64,000 bases of DNA from Gottfriedia luciferensis (lineage in GTDB: Bacteria > Bacillota > Bacilli > Bacillales > Bacillaceae_G). Shown piece after piece: positions 59,901-64,000 of this stretch. The notes under the pieces are model-generated. The model was not told the origin of the DNA. It searched no databases and saw nothing but the letters and a program-made list of their open reading frames with translations. The position numbers and the translations under genes were made by a program. Position 1 is the first letter of the stretch, and each line of letters opens with the position of its first letter. Location of the stretch: assembly GCF_001712755.1 (NCBI RefSeq), contig NZ_MDKC01000004.1:62001-126000 (forward strand), in the 5' to 3' direction.

Positions 59901-61182
59901 TTCTATCCATGATCAAATGGTTGATCAAATGAGAGCAGCTGGTATCAACATTAATCAAGGTACAGTAGGTATCCCTTATGCTTGGAACAGCAATTCAATC
60001 AATGGAAAACTAACATTAGATGAAAACGGAAACGGGTCAGACAGCGTTGCAGTTCAGACAAACTCACCGATTACACAGGTGCTATTCGTTGGAGGCGACC
60101 AAGGAACGAATGCAAATGCTCAAGAAATGTACTACCTTGTTGAAGATACGTATTCATATGTATATGGTATGCCACAAGGTCCTACTAGACATAAACAAAT
60201 GATTACACATGTTGGAGATACAAGATCAACTACACTAACTGCTTATAATGTAACAAAAGTAAAATCAGCTGTTTATACTTTTTCTGCTAATTCGGTTGAT
60301 ACAAGCATTGAAAGCGTTAAATTAAATCCTGCAGCTGAGGCTTTAGGTGGAGTTTTAACAACAACAAATACTACTGCTAATACTGTTAATGGTCCAGTAG
60401 TTACAGTAAAAGCAACAGTTACGTTTGATGGTTCTAAAGAAGTAACAGGTGACATCCCAATGGTTGATGTAGCAGTTAAAATTCAAGATATTCAAAAACC
60501 TACTCTAGGTTCAAGTTTACTTCTTAATTCTACAAAAATCACAGACGTTAATGGTGGTGTAACTCAACCTTGGGGAACATTCCCTAGAATCGTGATTTTA
60601 CCGAAGTTCGCTGCTTTAGGTGGTTATGTATATGCTCAAGGATTATTTAAGAATGGTCAGTTCGATAGTACTACAACTAAAGATTATACAACAGCAGGAA
60701 TAAAAGCGTACGTTCAAGATAAAGATGGAAAAACGTATAATGGCACAATCGCTAAGAATGGTCAGTTCTATGTAAATGGTTTACCAATTACTCATGATGA
60801 TATGTCAATTGTGTTTGATGTCCCTGGACACTTTACAACATACACTGATTTCCATGGAATGTACGGAAATTTAGATGGTGAAGAGTATGGTGTATCTGGT
60901 TACATTGGTTCAGATGTTTATACAGCTACAGCAGGAGACGTTAATAAAGATAATGTAATCGACATAATGGACGCACTGGCGATCCAAACGTATTGGGGAA
61001 CAAATAAACGTAGTGCAGATATTAACGGCGACGGAACAGTTGACGTTAATGACTTTGCTTATGTGTACTACAACTACGGACTTGGTAACCCAACAAATCC
61101 AAATCCAAATCCAAAAGCTAAGAAAACGTACAAAGGTCAAACGTTAGAAAGCATTATTAAACAATTAGGTCTAGATAATTAA
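56959..61182 (+). CDS. Secreted S8 subtilisin-like protease with PA, Fn3-like and dockerin-type domains
   Basis: This 1407-residue protein has a signal peptide (1-30), an I9-like propeptide (about 85-185), and a catalytic domain with D248 (GILDTGIDYNHPDL), H303 (EHGTHVAGTIGG) and S624 (SGTSMATPFVAG). A protease-associated insert (about 455-560) sits between H and S, as in Vpr-type subtilases. Long beta-rich regions of Fn3-like type follow. Residues about 1325-1382 form two calcium-loop repeats, GDVNKDNVIDIMDALAI and ADINGDGTVDVNDFAYV, of dockerin type I form. The end is Pro/Asn linker plus TYKGQTLESIIKQLGLDN. It probably degrades external protein; a cohesin partner is not seen here. Confidence 0.9.
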   Translation: MKRKQTKLLVGALTTSIVFSQSQMVNVFAQSPTKLDEAVAKLNTTTNSDANTNEESKLNLTAEQRQALENIDKFNAQGLQLSDDVNLDSSKPVSVIVEFKSKPKKVALLEAAANGQSLSSTTAQSDVDSDHATFETDLDNAFQTKSDGTYRVNRTFKTGFNGVSLQVPANKLKELVKSGAVKAIYSNQTIQLNDPKVPDSQIASGADTKTASTGVDTHGMAAERSYLKIDQLHKEGFTGAGIKVGILDTGIDYNHPDLKDAYKGGYDFVNNDNDPMETTYADWVKAGKPSINGGGAESYYTEHGTHVAGTIGGRGKADSNYSTTGVAPDASIYSYRVLGPGGSGTTDDIIAGIDRAITDGMDVINLSLGAPYNDPLSPESIALNYAVLSGVTSIVAAGNSGDAMYTVGNPGNAALALSVGASDVPTTIPTMKGNDDTASYGMQLLAKGFDDDLNSLKSKSFPIVNVNLGQSWDYWGANTRVDGKVVLVQRGSNTINDKILQAKLRGAAAILVYNNVDGVMPFYLAEGQDFIPSFNLTMADGTALKQQIASGKTTFTFSDLSSITTKGDELASFSSRGPSRVTYDIKPEVTAPGVSVLSTVPGYVHSPTNPTDYTHAYDHMSGTSMATPFVAGVAALLKQENHNLQPEDIKALLMNTADPLSNTYSVYEVGAGRVDPYRALHSSVEIKVKDKTPIVINGETQYIKETTSALSFGNVAYTGKDLVNTRAMTIENNSLTPKTFDVKVTYQTDVRGSKDAVKNGVSVSLDPSFKVPAYGKVTKNAILTIPKAAEKGIYEGYVTYTNHNDSTETYRVPFGVHFVEEGIKDFTLSRNSLTNDRNQLTSPIMSPSLSATMTLNSHMRYVKVVLSDAKTGEDLGIANTFDGMGYQEGKTYFFVPFSGFIYPFADKEHKTINKVATLPREGHYKLKLVGVNDDGQEFVNAQDLFIDNTAPDKFEMKVQGEKEGSPFVEYKKGTTSIPVTASIHDQMVDQMRAAGININQGTVGIPYAWNSNSINGKLTLDENGNGSDSVAVQTNSPITQVLFVGGDQGTNANAQEMYYLVEDTYSYVYGMPQGPTRHKQMITHVGDTRSTTLTAYNVTKVKSAVYTFSANSVDTSIESVKLNPAAEALGGVLTTTNTTANTVNGPVVTVKATVTFDGSKEVTGDIPMVDVAVKIQDIQKPTLGSSLLLNSTKITDVNGGVTQPWGTFPRIVILPKFAALGGYVYAQGLFKNGQFDSTTTKDYTTAGIKAYVQDKDGKTYNGTIAKNGQFYVNGLPITHDDMSIVFDVPGHFTTYTDFHGMYGNLDGEEYGVSGYIGSDVYTATAGDVNKDNVIDIMDALAIQTYWGTNKRSADINGDGTVDVNDFAYVYYNYGLGNPTNPNPNPKAKKTYKGQTLESIIKQLGLDN

Positions 61183-61190
61183 TTTAATTG

Positions 61191-61232
61191 GTAACCTGGA
61201 TAGCTTCTGCTGTTCAGGTTACTCCATTTTTT
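61191..61232 (+). terminator. Terminator of the subtilase gene
   Basis: GTAACCTGGATAGC pairs with GCTGTTCAGGTTAC over 14 bp (two G-T pairs), followed by six T after a short gap. Confidence 0.85.
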
Positions 61233-61364
61233 AATATTCAGGTTGTAGCACTATCTATAGCAGTTAAAAAGTATAAAGGTGTTAATTTAGAATCAGTTAA
61301 AAGTCAATTGAGATTACAAATTAGAAAGCTCTGGAAAAAAATTCAGAATTTGTCTTCACACTGT

Positions 61365-61399
61365 AAGTCTGTTCTCAATACTTGAGAACAGGCTTTTCA
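61365..61399 (+). terminator. Second terminator before the LysR gene
   Basis: AAGTCTGTTCTCAA pairs with TTGAGAACAGGCTT (one G-T pair) around TAC, followed by T-run. No gene lies between the two terminators. Confidence 0.8.
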
Positions 61400-61482
61400 T
61401 TATATTTAAAATAATTGTAAAAAAAATAATAAAGAAAATATAGTTTGTAGTATACTAATAACGTTGTTAGAAGGAGAAGATT

Positions 61483-62385
61483 ATGAACATCGAAAAATTG
61501 GAATATCTAGTCGAAGTCGCCAAAACGGGATCCTTCTCGATTGCTTCACAAAATCTCTTTGTGAGTCAATCCGCTATTAGTCAATCGATTGATAGTATCG
61601 AAAAGAAATTAAATGTCAAATTGTTCGAGCGTTCCAGAGGTAGAGGCCATAGTGCCATACTTACGCATGATGGAGAAGAGCTTGTTTCGATTGCGATAGA
61701 GGTATTTAGTAAATATCAAGAACTAATTGAAAAAGCACAGTTAATTAATAATAAAGTAAACGATAAATTGAAAATATCTACGACTCCAGGTTTTTTTGCC
61801 GTACTTTTAAACCCAATATCAACTATTAGAGATGATTATCCTAAAATTACTATCGAGATTTTTCAAAAGCCTGGTCAAGATATTATTGAAGATATTTTAG
61901 AAGATCGAAGTGATATCGGTGTTTTGCCATTTATTAAGCATTTACTAGAAGATGATGATCGCCTAGTTTACCATAATTTATTTGAAGCAAAAATGAAATT
62001 AATGGTAAATAAAAACTCTCCATTAGCGGAAAAATCATTTGTTACACCACAACAAATTATAAACGAAACACTAATTACTTATGATGGAGAATTCATTCAT
62101 TGGTTTAAAAAACTTTTCTATAGGGAGTTTGGCAAAATGAATGAGTTATTTACCACTACGAATACTGATACATTAAAAAAAGCGATCGAAGAAAACTTAG
62201 GCGTATCATTTGTTCCAGCCTTCAACGGGGTAAATTACAATTTGAATGATGACATTATAATGTTGGATATTGTAGATTATGATGCTGTAAATCTTCAATA
62301 TGTATGGATTATGTCTAGTAATAGGGATTGTTCAAGAATGATAAAAGACTATATATCGAGATTGAAGGAAGAACTAAATTCATAA
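61483..62385 (+). CDS. LysR-family transcriptional regulator
   Basis: This 300-residue LysR regulator has the N-terminal winged helix (MNIEKLEYLVEVAKTGSFSIASQNLFVSQSAISQSIDSIEKKLNVKLFER, in register with the family) and a type 2 periplasmic-binding effector domain. It starts at ATG 61483 after AGAAGGAGAAG. There is no divergent target gene, and both flanks are a terminator and a spoVR fragment, so its regulon and ligand are unknown. Confidence 0.9.
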   Translation: MNIEKLEYLVEVAKTGSFSIASQNLFVSQSAISQSIDSIEKKLNVKLFERSRGRGHSAILTHDGEELVSIAIEVFSKYQELIEKAQLINNKVNDKLKISTTPGFFAVLLNPISTIRDDYPKITIEIFQKPGQDIIEDILEDRSDIGVLPFIKHLLEDDDRLVYHNLFEAKMKLMVNKNSPLAEKSFVTPQQIINETLITYDGEFIHWFKKLFYREFGKMNELFTTTNTDTLKKAIEENLGVSFVPAFNGVNYNLNDDIIMLDIVDYDAVNLQYVWIMSSNRDCSRMIKDYISRLKEELNS

Positions 62386-62459
62386 TGTAAAGTGGGTGAT
62401 ATGATTCATCCGCTTTTTTGGCATGAGACAAGGACGCCTGTGTCGGTAAGGGATAATGT

Positions 62460-62656
62460 ATTTATTATTTATACGAAACTACTTTACTAAAGAACTCGTA
62501 ATGCATGAAGAAATATATCTATTCCAGCGACAAAGTAAGGAATTTAAAGTGACTGATAGGGTATGGAAAAATGTACGAGATCAACTTGTGGTTTCTTATA
62601 CTTTAGTTCAAGAAGGAGATTATTTAGAGATTAACAGTTTAGAAGGAGAAAAATAA
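62460..62656 (+). pseudogene. spoVR 3' fragment, copy 4 (internal, degenerate)
   Basis: Residues FIRNYFTKELVMHEEIYLFQ, then [20 protein letters not shown] and LVQEGDYLE, align with SpoVR just before its C-terminal 50 residues. About 10 residues (the [10 protein letters not shown] region) are deleted, many residues are changed, and the normal end is missing: the frame leaves homology after EGDYLE. Its tail contains the ribosome site of the next gene. It is the shortest and most decayed of the copies. Confidence 0.82.
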
Positions 62657-62658
62657 GA

Positions 62659-63045
62659 ATGAATGAATTAATCGTTTTTAGTGAACTTCATAAATATTTA
62701 AACGGTTTAGGTCCAATGAAATGTACAATGGCGGCAAAGAGTCTGTCGTTAGGGTATAAACCTATTACCTTTAGTGGCGCGTCTACTAAATTTGCGACTC
62801 TAGATGGAGAAAAAAAATACCATTGCTTAATTCTGCATGTAGATCCAGGAAATCCAGAATCTAGTAGAGGGAAGTCTATTCAAAAAGAAGTACAACAAAT
62901 TTTAAATTTTGAAATTAAAGAAATGAGAAATTTCCTCCTTAAAAAGCATGAAATATATGTTCCATTTGAAGTCATAGATTCAAAAGAGAAGATGGAGCTA
63001 TTAAAAGCTATTATAAAGAATGTATTTAAAATTTTTTTTAGATAG
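62659..63045 (+). CDS. Unrecognised 128-residue protein
   Basis: I do not recognise this protein. It starts at ATG 62659 after TTAGAAGGAG, which lies inside the spoVR fragment. It is soluble and Lys-rich, with an N-terminal alpha/beta half (YHCLILHVDPGNPESSRGK) and a C-terminal helical half (EVQQILNFEIKEMRNFLLKKHEIYVPFEV). It has no signal peptide and only two cysteines. A terminator follows. It arrived with, or was placed behind, the last spoVR fragment. Confidence 0.7.
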   Translation: MNELIVFSELHKYLNGLGPMKCTMAAKSLSLGYKPITFSGASTKFATLDGEKKYHCLILHVDPGNPESSRGKSIQKEVQQILNFEIKEMRNFLLKKHEIYVPFEVIDSKEKMELLKAIIKNVFKIFFR

Positions 63046-63091
63046 AAATTAAAATAACATGCTAATTGTTAAAGGATGATAGTATGTGAAA

Positions 63092-63121
63092 AAGGCGTTG
63101 CTCAAGAGCAATGCCTTTTTT
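63092..63121 (+). terminator. Terminator after the 128-residue gene
   Basis: AAGGCGTTGCT pairs with AGCAATGCCTT (one G-T pair), followed by six T. Confidence 0.88.
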
Positions 63122-63629
63122 GTATATTCTCTTTTTAAAAATTAATCTTTTAAATAAGTAATTAAATTAAAATTATTTTTATTATATTAATATACTTTCT
63201 AACCCTCGGTCTAAATCATAAAATAGAGAACTAAAGACAGAATGTGTTCTCTTTCAAAAACATAGAAGGTGGTTATTTATTTATGCGTAAATTAACAGTT
63301 TTCATTGCTTTCAATACGACTTATATCCTCTCCCCATTAAAAAGCATTGATTTTTGTTAAGGGAAATTTAAGGTACACAATCCAAAATGAGCTTATCAAA
63401 AGAAATTAGGAGGAGTAAAAAAATAGATAAAACAAGCTCTAATGCAAACGACCAATAGTAGAGTAAGTTTGGTGTATAAACGAAAGAAAAGTCCTGATTT
63501 TCTTAAAATGGTTACAAGATAGTAGAGGTTCTTAAGGATATGTGAAATTCCGAAAACGTATGTACCTCAATGAAGAATAATCGGGTATATATTCAGATCA
63601 ATCTCAATGTTGGAGAGGAGAAAAGAAAA
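63122..63629. other. Intergenic region of about 500 bp before the efflux adaptor gene
   Basis: Mostly AT-rich. A possible 25-codon frame at 63283-63360 (MRKLTVFIAFNTTYILSPLK...) follows AAGGTGG at a wide spacing and is weak. The part 63400-63600 looks like decayed coding DNA with scattered ribosome-site-like GAGGAG, but no frame is open. Confidence 0.4.
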
Positions 63630-64000
63630 TTGAAAAAGTGGGTTATTATTTCAGTTATTGTTGTTGCTGTTGGAGGAGGAAGTGGTTGGTTTATATATAG
63701 TAAGAGTCAAGCAAATCAAGCCCAAAACGTGATGGCTACAGCACAAACAATTACGGCACAAAAAGGAAAGTTAGAAGTAGCTGTTACTGGATCGGGTTCG
63801 GTAACTGCAAATACTGACGAAGATGTTACTGCGGCAAATACAATTCTTGTTGTGGATAGTGTTAGTGTTTCATCTGGAGAATCAGTGGGTAAAGGTGATA
63901 CACTTGTGACTTTTAAAAATGGTGATGTGGTTACGGCTCCAAAAGATGGAGAAATTACAAAGGTTTATGTAAGTAGCGGTAGCGGAGCATCGCAAGGAAA
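63630..64000 (+). CDS. HlyD/MacA-type efflux periplasmic adaptor subunit (cut by window end)
   Basis: The frame runs open from TTG at 63630 to the window end (about 123 residues). The ribosome site is GGAGAGGAG. It has one N-terminal membrane helix (VIISVIVVAVGGGSGWFIY) and then the lipoyl-like hairpin start (ITAQKGKLEVAVTGSGSVTANTDEDV, and VTAPKDGEITKVYVSSGSG). This matches adaptor proteins of ABC or RND efflux systems such as YknX/MacA. The pump subunits are expected downstream, outside the window. Confidence 0.82.
   Translation, partial: MKKWVIISVIVVAVGGGSGWFIYSKSQANQAQNVMATAQTITAQKGKLEVAVTGSGSVTANTDEDVTAANTILVVDSVSVSSGESVGKGDTLVTFKNGDVVTAPKDGEITKVYVSSGSGASQG

Noticed and set aside
61188-61385. 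65-codon frame after the subtilase gene
   Set aside because: It begins within the subtilase terminator and ends in a second terminator, with no ribosome site.

Overview
The window reads as chromosomal DNA of a low-GC, spore-forming Bacillaceae species (Bacillus or Gottfriedia-like). The support is AT-rich DNA, strong AGGAGG ribosome sites, T-tailed terminators, spoVR, mprF, ohrR/ohr, comC, pgcA, a YhbD/bactofilin pair, SwrC-type efflux, and a pgcA-yhdB-spoVR order that I recall as resembling Bacillus subtilis. The genus is an inference.

Left part (1-16 kb): the end of a CitT/DcuR-type response regulator; a GNAT enzyme; a Fur-box-flanked siderophore uptake locus (binding lipoprotein divergent from two FecCD permeases and an ATPase); a FetAB-like ABC pair; the ohrR-ohr peroxide pair; mprF; a YerD-like ferredoxin-type glutamate synthase homologue; a terminator followed by a 5' group II intron scrap; and small genes (DinB, TMEM175, VOC). 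At 15.7-16.15 kb a c-di-AMP (ydaO/yuaA) riboswitch precedes only a 59-residue one-helix protein.

Middle part (16-41 kb): a two-component system and an RND pump whose upstream regions share TTCATA direct repeats; an anion permease; a HesB-like protein; an FTR1 iron permease; an alkyltransferase-like DNA repair protein; YhbD plus bactofilin; a GH13 glucosidase with operator-like sites; a secreted NlpC/P60 protein; ComC; a thioredoxin-like protein; a penicillin acylase; a patatin; a Cys-rich 97-residue protein; an AzgA-type purine permease; a short-chain dehydrogenase; a DUF1540 protein; PgcA and YhdB. Two intergenic arrays of the same 20-bp tandem repeat (33.48-33.80 kb and 40.53-40.89 kb) stand out.

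Right part (41-64 kb): intact spoVR is followed by three successively shorter, same-strand copies of its 3' end (46.2, 54.0 and 62.5 kb). Between them lie separate accessory modules: a 1017-residue Ig-repeat secreted protein; an orphan barstar, a truncated class-C-like group II intron and a complete sucrose operon (LacI regulator, PTS IIBC, sucrose-6-phosphate hydrolase, fructokinase, three palindromic operators); then two universal stress proteins, DoxX, a large dockerin-bearing subtilase and a LysR regulator. A 128-residue unknown follows the last fragment, and the window ends inside a HlyD/MacA-type efflux adaptor.

The most interesting unexplained structures are the spoVR 3'-end copies separating accessory modules, the paired 20-bp arrays, and the c-di-AMP riboswitch on an orphan micro-membrane protein. 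No tRNA, rRNA or CRISPR was seen.
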